Shown: in pieces, positions 44,560-55,440 of the stretch | Layout of the letters: every line of letters starts with the position of its first letter | Numbering within the stretch: position 1 is the stretch's first letter | Assembly (NCBI GenBank): GCA_023375785.1 | Contig: SZWC01000082.1 | Location: 267,243-331,242 of the forward strand | Direction of reading: 5' to 3' | Length of the DNA: 64,000 nucleotides | From: Penium margaritaceum | Lineage: Eukaryota > Streptophyta > Zygnematophyceae > Desmidiales > Peniaceae | Notes under the pieces: model-generated | Seen by the model: the letters and a program-made list of their open reading frames with translations, nothing else | What the model was told of the DNA's origin: nothing | The model's database searches: none | Position numbers and translations under genes: made by a program

Positions 44560-45960
44560 GCCAACGGGCTTTGTCTCAATTCCAGGGCCAAGGAGCACAC
44601 CCAAGTCGAGAAGGTGGGGTTCATCACCTACGAGAAGTATTTCAAGTCAATGGTGGTCGCGAACGACAGAGTCGAGCTGGCGGCCGGCCAAGGCGACGTG
44701 GACGTGGAAGTCGTGGTGGACGGTAAGAAGGAGCTGTGCACAATCCGTGATGTGCAGGACGTCCCCGGCCTGGCTGATATCCAGAGTGTTAGCCGCTTAA
44801 CGGACAAGGGATACGCGGTGCTCTTCCGCAGGAAAGGCGCAGTGGTGTGCATTGACACCGACGGCGAGGTCGTGCTGGAGGCAAAGCGCGAGGGCGGTCT
44901 CTACATCGTGCAGACCAAGGTGGTGCCCGCAGCATCGAACGCAGCGGATGCGCAAGAACGTGTGGTCAACATGGCCAAGGGAGGCAGCGCTGATCCGGAG
45001 CTCTGGCACCCATAGTTGAGGCATTCGGCGCCCGCAACCGTTAAGGAGATGGGAAAGCGCAACATTGTCCGTGGCCTCGTCATCAACGGTGCAGTCGCGA
45101 CAGGAGATGTAGCTGCGCTAAAAAGGAGTCTCGCATTTTGGGCAAGGCGCGGCACAAGCCGTTCAGCAAGAACGAGGCTCGCGCAAAGAACCTACTTGAG
45201 GTCGTGCACAGCAACTTGTGCGGACCGTTCAAAACGCCGTCAAACAGCGGCTTGAGATACTTCGTCACCTTCATTGATGAATGCAGCAGAAATCTCTACG
45301 TGTACTTCATGAAGCAGAAGGGCAAGGTCCTCGATCGGCTGAAAGAGTATGTCGGCGCGATGGAGAGGCAGACTGGCGGGAAGGTCAGAGCGCTAAGCAG
45401 CGACAATGTCGGAGAGTACGTGGGCTATAGCGAATGGATGAAGTAGCAAGGCATTAAGTGGGAACCCACTACGCCGTACTCGCAAATTCCAACGGAGTGG
45501 CGCAGCGGGCAAACCAGACGCTGCTCAACATGGTGCGAACCATGCTTGTGGATGCGGAGTTGCCGCGAGGATGTTGGACAGAGGCTGTGCGTACAGCGAG
45601 CTACACCATCACCCTCACCCCAACAGCGGTGCTGAAGGGCAAGGGCGGCTGGAAAAGGCCGCAGGAGGTTTCGAGCGGGCGCAAGTCAAACGTGGCGCAC
45701 CTGAAGGTGTTCTGGTGCAAGGCACACGTTATGGTGCAAGCAGCGCAACAACGCGACAGCAAGCTAGAACCGCGAGCGAAGCCGTGCTTGTTCCTCTGCT
45801 ACAAGAGCACGCAAAAGGCGTACCGGCTCTGGGACCCGCACATGCAAGAGATCATCCGCAACCTTGATGTCGAATTTGACGAGCAGCGGAGCTTCAGCAG
45901 CAGGAGCAACGACATAAGCGTGAATAACACCTCAAAAAAGGGGGAGTGGTTCCAGGTCCT
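44560..45960 (+). pseudogene. pol: Copia-2 protease and integrase region
   Basis: The protease part follows the zinc knuckle (GLCLNSRAKEHTQ context, then RDVQDVPGLADIQSVSRLTD). The integrase part has the pre-core stretch near 45010-45180 and CGPFKTPSNSGLRYFVTFID (near 45218). SSDNVGEYVG and the NSNGVAQRANQTLLNM stretch follow (near 45400-45530). The conserved tail is VAHLKVFWCKAHV ... KPCLFLCYKSTQKAYRLWD (near 45690-45830). An acidic linker leads to reverse transcriptase. Broken. Confidence 0.85.
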
Positions 45961-46419
45961 TGACTATAAGGAGGAGCCGGCTGACGCGGAGGTCGATGAT
46001 GCGGCTTCGGAGCCTAGCGGTGCAGCTGGTGTAGCAACAGACGTAAAGGACACCGATGACGATGCAACTATGCTTGAGATCGAGCAGAATGATCCATCGA
46101 AGGAGGCACCGTGGATGCCAAAGCGCGCACTCCCGGTGGAGTTCGCGTTGGGCGTCGGAAAAAAATCCTTCGGACGCGCCGCCCGTCTGGTTCATGGTTC
46201 ACCGCAGCGGGAAGAATCCTCGGGAAGCCGTCCGGTCGGTGATTCACCAGAGTGGGCTGAGTCAGAAGGATCGCAGCAGAGCGACGAGACGTTGCCAAGA
46301 CTGTCACGCCGCAGCGGGAGGCAGCAAAGAGCAGGGAAGTATTTTGATGCAGGCACCGGTCGATGGATCGGCATGACGCAGTGCATGCTGGCTGCATCAA
46401 CGGAACCAAGGACTGTACA

Positions 46420-47415
46420 AGAGGCGCTTGCACGGCCCAAGGGGGAGCAGTGGGACGCCGCCATCAAGTCAGAGTTGGCGTCCATTGATGAAAACGACAC
46501 GTGACAGCTGGTTGACAGGCCAAAAGATGCCAAGGTCATCGGCTCCAAGTGGGTCTTCAAGACCATGTTCAAGAAGGAAGGATTGGTTGACAAGTACAAG
46601 GCGCGGCTTATGGCAAAGGGGTACGCACAGCGTAAGAGCAAACACTACGATGAGACATTTGCCCGCGTTGCCGAGTTTACAAGCATCCGGGCGATCCTTG
46701 CAGTGGCGGCCGCAAAGGACATGGAGCTCTACCAAGTGGACATAAAGACGGCCTTCTTCAATGGCATCATCGACAAGGAAATGTTCATGGAGGTGTCGGA
46801 GGGGGTGGAGGCGCTGGAGGGCAAGGTGTGCAAGCTGCGGAAGTCATTGTACGCGTTAAAACAATCGCCCTGATGCCAGTACCAACAGATGGACAGCTTC
46901 ATGGCACAACTCGGCTTCAAGCGCTGTGAGGCAGATCACAGTGTGTACGTGCTCCACAGCAAGAAGCTCCATCAGATTGTTGCACTCTACGTGGGCGATC
47001 TGATCTTGTCCTCCTCAGACCTGCCGAGCCTACAGCAATTGCAAGAGTAGCTGAGCAGCAGGTTCCAAATACTGGACATGGGGGAGTTGGAGTTCTACCT
47101 CGGGGTGAGCATTACGCGGAACCGGAAGGCGCGCACGCTTGAGCTGGGACACGCCAGATACGTGACCAAGGTGCTGAAGCGGTACGGCATGGAGAACTGC
47201 AGAATAGTGTGCAGTCCTGTCTCCATGACCGGTGTACTAAGTGCGGCAATGCCGGCGCAAACAAAGGAAGAGCGGGAGGATATGAGAGGGGTGCCCTACC
47301 AATTGGTGGTTGGCAGCCTCATGAACGCCATGGTGGCGACTCGACCGGACATGGCTTACACGTTTGGCCAAGTGAGCAGGTACGTGGCCAATCCACGGCC
47401 ACTACACTGGTAGGT
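46420..47415 (+). pseudogene. pol: Copia-2 reverse transcriptase region
   Basis: Contains RPKGEQWDAAIKSELASIDE and KYKARLMAKGYAQRKSKHYD. These are followed by FARVAEFTSIRAILAVAAAK, QVDIKTAFFNGIIDKEMFME, the palm region around 46980-47010 (LYVGDLILSSS context), MGELEFYLGVSITRNRKART and VGSLMNAMVATRPDMAYTFG. Order and motifs are those of Ty1/copia reverse transcriptase. Broken. Confidence 0.87.
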
Positions 47416-47997
47416 GGTCAAGCGCATCCTCCGCTACTTGCAGGCGACGCGGCACGCGCGCATGTGGCTCGACGGCAAGGGGCGGACGGAACCCTTGCGT
47501 CTGGTCTGCTACACGGATGCAGACTACGCTGGGTATGTGGACAAGCGGAAGTCCACTTCCGGGTACGTGTTCTTCCTCGCCGGTGCAGTAGTCTTGTGGT
47601 GCAGCAGGAAGCTAGACTGCATTGCCACCTCCACAGTGGAAGCAGAGTACATCGTGCTGACCGAGGCGGTCAAAGAGGCGGTGTGGCTCCGAAGGTTGCT
47701 GGGGGAGCTGGGCGTCCCGCAGCTCGAGCCTACGGTGGTGGAAGAGGACAACACCGGCTCCATCTCGCTAACCAACAGCCCAACGCAGCACAAGAGGACA
47801 TAGTACATTGACATGCGTTATCACTACGCACGGGACATGGTCAAGAAAGGGCAGGTGATGCTGCAGCACTACAGCACGCACAGCATGCTTGCGGATTGCT
47901 TGACCAAGGCGCAACCCGCGGACCGGCACGCGATGAGCGTGGCCGGACTTCGGATGACCAGCTATGATGGACTGGAGGGCGCAGCGGAAGATGAGTG
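47416..47997 (+). pseudogene. pol: Copia-2 RNase H region and polyprotein end
   Basis: KRILRYLQATRHARMWLDGK leads into LVCYTDADYAGYVDKRKSTS, FFLAGAVVLWCSRK and STVEAEYIVLTEAVKEAVWL. Next comes VVEEDNTGSISLTNSPTQHK, then a C-terminal stretch with HYSTHSMLADCLTKAQPADR. The polyprotein ends shortly before the polypurine tract at 48031. This is the RNase H domain and tail typical of copia elements. Broken. Confidence 0.87.
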
Positions 47998-48041
47998 AGA
48001 GCAAGCAGGAGCAGTGGGCATGGCAGGTGCAAGGGGGAGAA

Positions 48042-49027
48042 TGTTAAAAAACATTGCCCATCCGCATGCCCAAGTGCGGCGCCGGGAGGCGCCGACGGTC
48101 CGCTAGAAAGTGGAAACGCCGCTCCGGCAGATCTGGCAACTTCAAGATTGCTTGGATCCTTAAATGGAGGATTGCCCCTCAAATTTGACAAGTCGCTAAA
48201 TCCGGTGCAAGTTGTTTAACCGGAATCGAACAAGCATCGAGGGAGATATGGCCTTCCAAAGTTGGGGTATGCACAGCGGCTCTGGGAGCCGGCTGCGACT
48301 CGAAATCCAGTCAATAATCGACCGGACCGAGTAACAAAAATACCATCTGGAGAAATTGCTCTGATAGGCCTGCCGAGGCGTCCTGTGGATGATCCACCTG
48401 ATCCGGCGGATCATCCACCGGATCCAGTACTCCAGGTTGTTATTGATGGACTTCGCCAAAATCATGGCTTGGCGTCCAAAACTCAGTAGTACGTTTTGTT
48501 ACTCAGGGACTTGGTCAAAATTCCGAGTGCAGGTCTGCGAACAGGTTTCGAACCTCGTCACACCCCATCACAAAACTCGACCAAAGGTGGGTAGGGTACA
48601 TGAAAAAAGTGCAAGAGACCCCTACACCACGTGCAAGAGGTTCTGCGCCCTGGGAAAGGCGCTTCACATGTGAAGGAAGGCGCCACGGCGTGTGCGCACC
48701 ATGGAGGCGTTAGGCGTTTCTGTGGTGGGTGAAACCTGTGCTTTGGCAAGCATAACTTGGGCTACGCTTGGCCGAATCGCGGGCGGGTTGGTGCGTTGGA
48801 AAGCTCATGACTAGCCCTATAAATGTTGTGACCATGTGTATGTTCAAACTAACGCAAAACAACGTTATCTCCTCCGCAAACGGACTGTCTCTAGAATCCC
48901 ATTCATACAGCGTGAGGCGACCAGAAAGCTCACGCTCAGTCTCAGATTCGCCCAAAACAGTAGACGTGAACCAATAGAGACGATCAGAAAAATGTCGGGA
49001 CCGCACCACGTGGATTCGAACCTGACA
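48042..49027 (+). repeat. Copia-2 3' LTR
   Basis: TGTTAAAAAACATT to GAACCTGACA, followed by the target duplication catcc. A TATAAAT string at 48818-48824 is a plausible promoter element. It has an inverted repeat (GGATGATCC 48387-48395, GGATCATCC 48408-48416) that is also present in the 5' LTR. A minus-strand B box (GGTTCGAAACC, about 48546-48556) matches the pol III consensus. Confidence 0.95.
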
Positions 49028-49032
49028 CATCC

Positions 49033-49079
49033 CTAGCCAACAAGATCTACGTAATGAAGTGACTCTTGACACTGAGGAT
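49033..49079 (+). pseudogene. gag: Copia-3 gag region, 47-bp middle portion
   Basis: Between copia-2 and the hAT element only 47 bases of copia-3 remain. With the target-duplication bases they correspond to the SLANKIYVMK...LLTLR part of gag, aligning with SLANKIFTMKRLLVVR of copia-2. It shows that two unrelated elements landed within 50 bp of each other in the same copia gag. Confidence 0.85.
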
Positions 49080-49810
49080 TAAGCCTGCACACGAGTCCAG
49101 ATTCGCGAATCTTGACAAGAAACCGGGTTCGCCCATACGAGTCAAACCTTGGAACCGGACTCACGAGTCTTTCTCAGGACTCGCGTGTCCTGTGTTTTGC
49201 GAGTCCTCAAGCCTTGTTTCATGAATCCACTTGTGGACTTCAGCACCATGGACATTTCAATTTGTGACAATGTGTACCTACTCAGTGTCATCACTATGGC
49301 TTGCCTGGTTTGTCATTACTAAAGTTTATTGACTAATGACAATGGCTGACCTGGTTTGTACAATGAGGTCATTAGTTGAATCAAGTGATAAAGTCGTTAG
49401 TCAAGTCAAATGACAACCATTGGTGTACAATGGAGTATAGTCACTTCATTCGTTGCAACCTTTTGCATACTATGGCAGGTGCAAAAATGAATTCATTTAT
49501 TAGAAGGTGTTGTGCAACATATTTCTCCATGAGTGGGAACATGTATCACCTGGTTCTGATACATAGAGGGGGGGGGGGTAGGGTCTGAATTGGCGGAACA
49601 AAAAATCTGCACGAAGGAATTAAGTCAAAGTAAGAAATGTATTTTTTCATACTCATAGGTCATGAGCAGGCAGCATATGGACCATTGGAAATTGTTCTTG
49701 GAGGGAGTCATGGTGACCTCCCCATCCCCCCTACCCCACTGCTTGCTACAACTGGCCACAAGCACATCAAAAAGCATGTCTATGTCAGAGGTTTGCTCAA
49801 CAGAGCATGT

Positions 49811-52647
49811 CTATATCATCTCAACTACGTCATCATCACCAAGGCTAAGCAAAAAGCGTGAAGCGAGTTTGTCGTCCTCTGCACCATCCCGTTTGCCATC
49901 ATCTTCATCGTTGTCTTCATCATCGTCTACGTCTTCGGTATCGTCATCGTCGTCGTCCTCCCCCAATGAATCCAGCGGCACACCTTCCCCTTCCCCCTCT
50001 CCACCCCCCTCTCCTTCGTCGTCACTGGCTGCACCCTCTCCAGCATTGCAGCCAAGAGCTGTCAGCTTCTTTGCTGCTGCTGTCCGGCTGGCAGCCTTGC
50101 GCCGCACACGCTCCTTCTTCTCCTCCTAATGCAATTCTGGTGCAACAACACCACCTAGAGAAACGGGGAAGTTGCACAATTCTGGATCATTGATCTATGT
50201 TTTCAGCGTCAAACCGTCCTGCACAGTCATGTTGTTCAAATAGTATCGATACAGCGTGATGTCCCTGCCGCCAAGTGAAAACATGCGCTCACATGACATG
50301 CGTGTGGCACGCACAACAAGGAGATCCAAAACAAGCAATGCAAACGATGGGAACTTGTCTGCGTTGTCACAAAAGTAGTGCAAGATGTTGATTCACTGAG
50401 ACAGTAGCTCCTCCTTCTTCCAGTCCTCTACCTCTTGTTCAAAAGAGTCTGGTGATGTGACCGCGGGCTCAGCCTCCTCAGTGGCAAAGAGCTCATCCAT
50501 GGTATCGGCTGCAGCAGCCTCCACAATGCTCTTCTTCTCCTTCTTCTTATTCTCCTTTGCTCGGCCACGTTGCTTTGCTGCAGCTGTTGGTCCACCAGCC
50601 TCCACAGTTGTGGATGCTGTTGGCAGGGGAGGGGGTCCACTGCTGTCCACGCGCTCATCATCCTCCCCATCTGCTGCCCTGGCGGCAGCTGCTGCAGCCT
50701 CCTCAGCTGTTGTCTTGGCAGCTACCTTTGCTTCACGTCGTTGTAACACAAGGTCATAGTACGGCGTCAAGGCGTCCAGCACCAGCAGCTCCAGCTCCAC
50801 TGTCCCTTTTACACCGAGGAGCTTGTGGACGTCGGCAAAGAGTCGGACACGGAACCTGGGGTCCACAGTAGTTGCTAGGATGTGCCGTGGAGTGCACTTC
50901 CTCACGTATTTCTCGACTTGCATGCTCACAAGCATAAAAACACATGTAGTTTGAGTCACTGCATCGATATAGTTTGAGTTACTGCATGCATGACTAACTG
51001 CATGACAGACTACACTGACACAATGCAAACCTTGTTAGTAACAGCCTGGAAGCCAGGCTTCAGGTCCAGCAGCAACTTCTCCACGGGGTCCAGCTCCTTG
51101 GCAGCCTTCTGCTTCTTCTCTGCTGCGCCAACTTTGACCTGCCATGAATGAATCTTAGCCAGGATGAGGCTGAAGAATGGGAGGACCAAGGACATGGTGG
51201 GGTACTTCTCCCCAAAAATGTCATCCGTGAAGCCCTTGAAGGGCTTCAGGATGGCAGTAACCAGGGCAAGGAGGTCCCACCCATGCCCACTCGGTTTCAG
51301 CTCCGGCTTGTGTTTCAACAACCACACATCCAGCACGTCTTTGATGTGCAAGACACGGTGGCACATGTCAAGGCTGGAATTCCACCGTGTTGGAGTGTCT
51401 ACGTGTAGATGGAGGTAGGTCTTGCCGGCAGCAGTCACGGCGTTGGAGAGCGACTCCTCCCACTTTGCACTCTTGGTCACAAAGTTGCAGATGTCATGGG
51501 CAAACTTCAGGTACACCTTCACGTCAAGGCAGTCAAGCAGCACCTGTGCTGCTAGGTCTATGCTGTGCCCCATGCATGTGATGTGTCCAGCCTTGTCAAA
51601 CTTGTCGTTCTACACAATGAGGAAACTGTCGATCATGCTGTCGTTGGTGGAATCATTCTCAACAGTGAGACAATAGATTCTGTCCCACACTCCCCACTCT
51701 TTCAGGGCAGCAGAGAACAACCCTAAGATGTTTTCAGCAGTGGCACTGTCTGACACATGTGGAAAGGCAAGAGCAACTTGCTACATGTCCAAGTTTGAAA
51801 TCCAGTGGGCACTGATGCCAAGGTACTTCACGTTTACGTCACCCTGCCACCCGTCAGTTGTGAATGAGATGCCAGACTGCATCGCTGCAAGCATGCTCTG
51901 CAAGCGCCTGCAGAAAGCAGCAGCACCAGTTTGGATCAGACGTGCTAGCGTCATCTGGCCAGGCAGAATGGCCAGAGGGTTTGCGTGTAAGAATGCCACC
52001 TTCAGCCACACAGATTCAATGGTCAGAAACGAGCAGTTTTTATCAACAACGTGCTTCCAAATAGAGCTCTAGAAGCTCCGTTTGTTGAAGACAATGCCAA
52101 CGCCCGCCACAAAGCATGCAAGTGTTTAGTTACTACCGTCCACAATCTGCGCAGTCTGCACGGCTGCGGAGGTATCCTCAGTGAGCTTTGTGGCAACGTC
52201 CAATGCCTTCTGTTCCTTCCATTTGTTGTTGTGCTTGCGTCTCAAGTGCTTTCACATACCAGAGGTGGCTCCATCGGAAAGGGCACATGTGCCTTTCAGC
52301 CCCTTACATCGTGGCGGACATAGTTGGCACCTTGCACGAGGTTCACCATTAATGATGACGTAGGTAAACACGTCCCACGCCACGCTTGGCTTGCATTTGC
52401 GCAAATCCTCCGTGTTCGGGCTCGTCACAGCTTCGGTAGGACCGGCACTACCGCCTGTGCGAGCTGCGAGTTTTGTTGTCGATGGCGCAGCAGCCAGAGA
52501 CATCTGGGCAGCGGCAGCCGCTGTGGCGGCTGCGGGAGACTTTGGTTGCGTGGCAGCGACAGCTTGAGGTATCTGTGGCATGCCTGAGGCACCGGTAGCA
52601 GGTTCTAGAGACTTGGACCCCGACGGGGTCCCTGAGGTACCCGCCAT
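49811..52647 (-). pseudogene. hAT transposase with N-terminal BED zinc finger, decayed
   Basis: Minus strand, start MAGTSGTPSGSK at 52647. After an alanine-rich N-terminus comes a BED zinc finger (WDVFT..INGEPRARCQLC ... KHLRRKH, about 52390-52230). Then ACFVAGVGIVFN, and the RNase H-like core SFTTDGWQGDVNVKYLGISAHW with its first catalytic aspartate (about 51850). CMGHSIDLAAQVLLDCL follows near 51550 and DTPTRWNSSLDMC near 51400. The C-terminal dimerisation region (FALLVLDLLVVRATRMSCERMFSLGG) lies near 50330-50260. One frame runs from 52647 to about 51010 and a second from about 51028 to 49811; an intron or indel near 51030-50920 joins them. In-frame stops are at 52252 (TGA at a BED tryptophan position), 52130, 52069, 51781, 51610, 50393, 50195 and about 50125. 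The tail beyond 50110 is extremely acidic (long D/E runs). Confidence 0.9.
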
Positions 52648-52962
52648 GGTGGCGGAGGCAACACAAAGTGAATCATGACTTTGACTACCCTACTCTATAG
52701 CCTCGTTGGGCCGGCGTCGTTGTCGTGCATGCCATCGTCACTGCCATGTTGGGACAACATGGCGGCAACGCATCACCCCTCCAACAAGGGGCTGATGCCT
52801 AACGGCCATGGTGGCCTAAAGTCCTCGTGGCCTACGTGTCATGGATAACCACGGGATGGGATCCTTAGACCAAGGGGGGAGGGGATAATTGACAAATGGA
52901 CGGGGTCCATGTGTCGCGGGGGCTGTCCGCCGTCCATGCATCTTGCACGGCCAGGGTCCACA

Positions 52963-52963
<1 letters not shown>

Positions 52964-52996
<33 letters not shown>
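52964..52996 (+). repeat. Poly-C tract (33 C)
   Basis: An uninterrupted run of 33 cytosines about 120 bp inside the right end of the hAT element. The left non-coding region has a shorter run of ten G. Such runs are prone to length variation and sequencing error, so the exact count is uncertain. Confidence 0.9.
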
Positions 52997-52997
<1 letters not shown>

Positions 52998-53125
52998 CAC
53001 GAAGGACTCGCGGTTCTGACGAGACGAATCAGACCCCGAAAAGGACTTGCGGATCCAGTATAGGACTTGGACTTGCGTGTGCGGACCGTGAGTACGGGGA
53101 TTTTGTGTGCAGGCTTAGTGAGGAT

Positions 53126-53835
53126 CGAGGAGAGTGAGGACGTGATTTTGGCCTTGCAACAAATTGAGGCTCTTGCCTTACAATGCAATGATGTGGGATG
53201 GTAGATTGACACAAAGATGCAGGCGATGGCACTCCTCATGGCTCTACCCGACAGTTGGGGTCCACTCATCACCGTGCTCAGAGGTTGGGAGGAGAATAAA
53301 CTCACCTGCGGCACAATCGCCGAGTACATCCGCAACGAGGTACACCATTGAAGCGGTGGCAAGACCTCATCATCCTCCATTGCCCTGGTCACCAAAACGC
53401 AAAGTGGCAGCAGCAGCGGCAAGCAAAGCGGTGGTAAGGGCGGCGTCAAGAAGGGCGCCAAGAAGGGTACATGCCACAACCGTGGCAAGGAGGGCCATTG
53501 GACCAAGGAGTATCTGGAGGAGGCGCAGGCCGGAAGCAAAGGCGCCAAAGGCAAGAAGGCGCTCCTCAACGGCACGAAGAACCACGACCTAAAGGATGCC
53601 AACCGGAGGTGCATCGACTCAGGTGCGAAGGAGCATACATGATTCTAGAAGGTGGGGTTCATCAACTACACCAAGTCTGCCAAGTCCATGGTGACCGCCA
53701 ACGACAAGGTCAAACCTGTGGCCGACCAAGGTGATGTGGACGTTGAGGTGGTGGTTGGTGGTAAAAAGGTGCAGCGTGTTATCCAAGACGTGCAACATGT
53801 CCCCGGCCTTGCTAGCATGAGGCTTGGAGGGGGCG
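53126..53835 (+). pseudogene. gag-pol: Copia-3 gag (last portion), zinc knuckle and protease region
   Basis: Continues gag after the hAT element: RIEESEDVILALQQIEALAL, then QAMALLMALPDSWGPLITVL and TIAEYIRNEV. A lysine- and glycine-rich linker and a zinc-knuckle region (CHNRGKEGHWTKE, near 53470-53510) follow. The protease part has IDSGAKEH near 53611-53634, with the aspartic protease DSG motif, and ends with VIQDVQHVPGLAS. The match to copia-2 is clear throughout. Broken. Confidence 0.85.
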
Positions 53836-55440
53836 CAAACCAAGCGTGGCGCACCTAAAGGATTTCGGGTGCAGGGTGCACGCATTGGTGCAGGTCGCGC
53901 AAAGAAAAGACTCCAAACTGGACCCGCGAGCAAAGGCGTACGTGTTCGTCGGATGCAAGAGTGCACTCAAGTCGTACCTCCTCTTTGATCCACGGATGCA
54001 GGACATCATCACCAGCCGTGACATCACATTTAGTGAGCAGCAGAGCTACTGCAGCAGCAACATTGACGCAGCGCACTCTCCAAAGCAAGGGAAGTGGTTC
54101 CAACTCATTGAGCGTGAGGAGGAGCCGGCAGCTGCAGAGGTCGATGACAGGTCTTCGGAGGATGACGGTGCTTGAGCGCAGTAGGGTAATTCAGTAGGTG
54201 TAGGTGCCACTGGAGCACAAGAGGCAATAGTCGACGCAGGGGAGCCCGCGGCTGAGGACAACGTTGCAGCAGAGTGGCATCAGGACCAGCAGCCAGTGTC
54301 GCCAAGGTTGCCGTGTTGCAGTCGGAGGTGGAGGAATGCGGCAAAGTGGTATGACGTAAGCACGGGCCGCTGGGTTGGCATGGCGCGATGCATTATGGCA
54401 ACAACAAAGGAGTCAATAACCGTGCAAGAGGCGCTTGCACGGCCTGATGGGCAGCAGTTGGACGAAGCAATAAAATCTGAACTTTCGTCCCTTGCTGAGA
54501 ATGTCACTTGGGAGTTGGTGGATTGGCCTGAGGGGGCGAAGTTGATCAGCTCCAAGTGGGTGTTCAAGCTGAACCTCACCAATGAAAGTAAGGTGGAGAA
54601 GTATAAGGTACGGCTAGTGGCAAAGTGGTATGCTCAGTGGAAAGGCCAACACTACGATAAGACATTTGCGCCCATTGCCAAGTTCACAAGCATCCGGACA
54701 ATCCTTGTGGTGGCAAGCGCAAAGGACATAGAGATCCACCAAATGGATGTAAAGACGGCATTCCTGAATGGCATCATTGACAAGGAGATCTACCTTGAGG
54801 TGCCAGAGGGGGTGGATGCACCGGAGGGCAAGGTGTTCAAGTTGTGGAAGGCCTCGTATGGGCTAAAACAGGCGCCCAGGTGCTGGTACCAACAGATGGA
54901 CGGCAACATGGCGGAGCTCGGATTCAGGCAGTGTGAGTCAGACCACATTGTGTATGTGAGGTGCAGCAAGGGACTCCATCAGGTTGTCGCAACATACGTG
55001 GACGACCAGATCCTATGCTCATCAGATTTGGCGGCTTTGCAGCAGCTCAAGGAGGAGCTGAGCAGCAGATTTTAGATGACGGACATGGGGGAGCTGGAGT
55101 ACTACCTCGGGGTGAGCATCACGCGGGACCGGAGAGCGCGCACGCTTGAGTTGGGGCAGGCCAAGTATGTGGCTCAGGTGCTGAATCAGTACGGCATGGA
55201 GGACTGCAAACGAGTGGGGAGTCTGTTCTCTAAAAGCTGTGAGCTGAATGCGGCGATGATGCTGCAAACTAGAGAGGAGAAGGAGGACATGGCGGAGGTG
55301 CCTTACCAATCTGTGGTGGGAAGTCTCATGTATGCCATGGTGGCGACTTGGCCTGACCTGGCCTACGCGGTGAGACAGGTGAGCAGGTACGTGGCCAACT
55401 CGGGGCTACTACACAGGAGAGCAGTGAAGCGCATCCCCTG
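53836..55440 (+). pseudogene. pol: Copia-3 integrase end and reverse transcriptase region
   Basis: Begins with the conserved C-terminal stretch of copia integrase (VAHLKDFGCRVHALVQVAQR, DPRAKAYVFVGCKSALKSYL). I do not recognise the integrase core ahead of it. After an acidic linker the reverse transcriptase follows: EALARPDGQQLDEAIKSELS, KLISSKWVFKLN, QMDVKTAFLNGIIDKEIYLE, LKQAPRCWYQQMD, TYVDDQILCSS near 54990 and DMGELEYYLGVSITRDRRAR. The pattern YQSVVGSLMYAMVATWPDLA ends it. Close to copia-2 in sequence. Broken. Confidence 0.86.

Larger units (their letters stand above)
42640..49027 (+). mobile_element. Copia-2: Ty1/copia fossil nested in copia-3 gag
   Basis: A full-length element in outline: two 986-bp LTRs (42640-43625, 48042-49027), a perfect initiator-tRNA primer site, gag, protease, integrase, reverse transcriptase, RNase H and a polypurine tract (AAGGGGGAGA, 48031-48040). 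A 5-bp target duplication, catcc, lies at 42635-42639 and 49028-49032. The target was copia-3 gag, so it is younger than copia-3. It is broken, with about ten breaks. The LTRs differ at about one site in seven over the first 115 bases by eye. Its proteins (NGIIDKExxxEVxEGVxAxEGKV, CWYQQMD context) place it with copia-3 and apart from copia-1 and copia-4. Confidence 0.95.
49080..53117 (-). mobile_element. hAT DNA transposon, 4.0 kb, nested in copia-3 gag
   Basis: The element starts TAAGCCTGCACAC at 49080 and ends with its exact complement GTGTGCAGGCTTA at 53117, a perfect 13-base terminal inverted repeat. Flanking 8-bp duplications are ctgaggat (49072-49079) and gtgaggat (53118-53125), with one mismatch. 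Eight-base duplications and the encoded transposase place it in the hAT superfamily. Subterminal sequence is rich in short motifs: GACTCGCGAGTC-like strings and TTCGCGAATC on the left, GGACTTGCGG-like strings on the right. The transposase is encoded on the minus strand and carries several stops, so this copy is not autonomous. The left 730 bp are non-coding and AT-richer, with a G10 run at 49567-49576. The right end carries a C33 tract. Confidence 0.95.

Noticed and set aside
50457-50871. Plus-strand serine- and alanine-rich frames at 50.4-50.9 kb
   Set aside because: They are antisense shadows of the alanine/glutamate-rich part of the transposase frame on the minus strand.
49811-52647. Reassigned stop codons in the hAT transposase, because several in-frame stops are TAG or TGA
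   Set aside because: All three stop types occur, and one TGA replaces a tryptophan codon. There is also a frame change near 51020. Ordinary decay of an inactive transposon explains this.
52889-53137. Proline-rich small protein across the C33 tract
   Set aside because: The proline run is only a translation of the poly-C tract in the non-coding end of the hAT element, and no homologous domain is seen.
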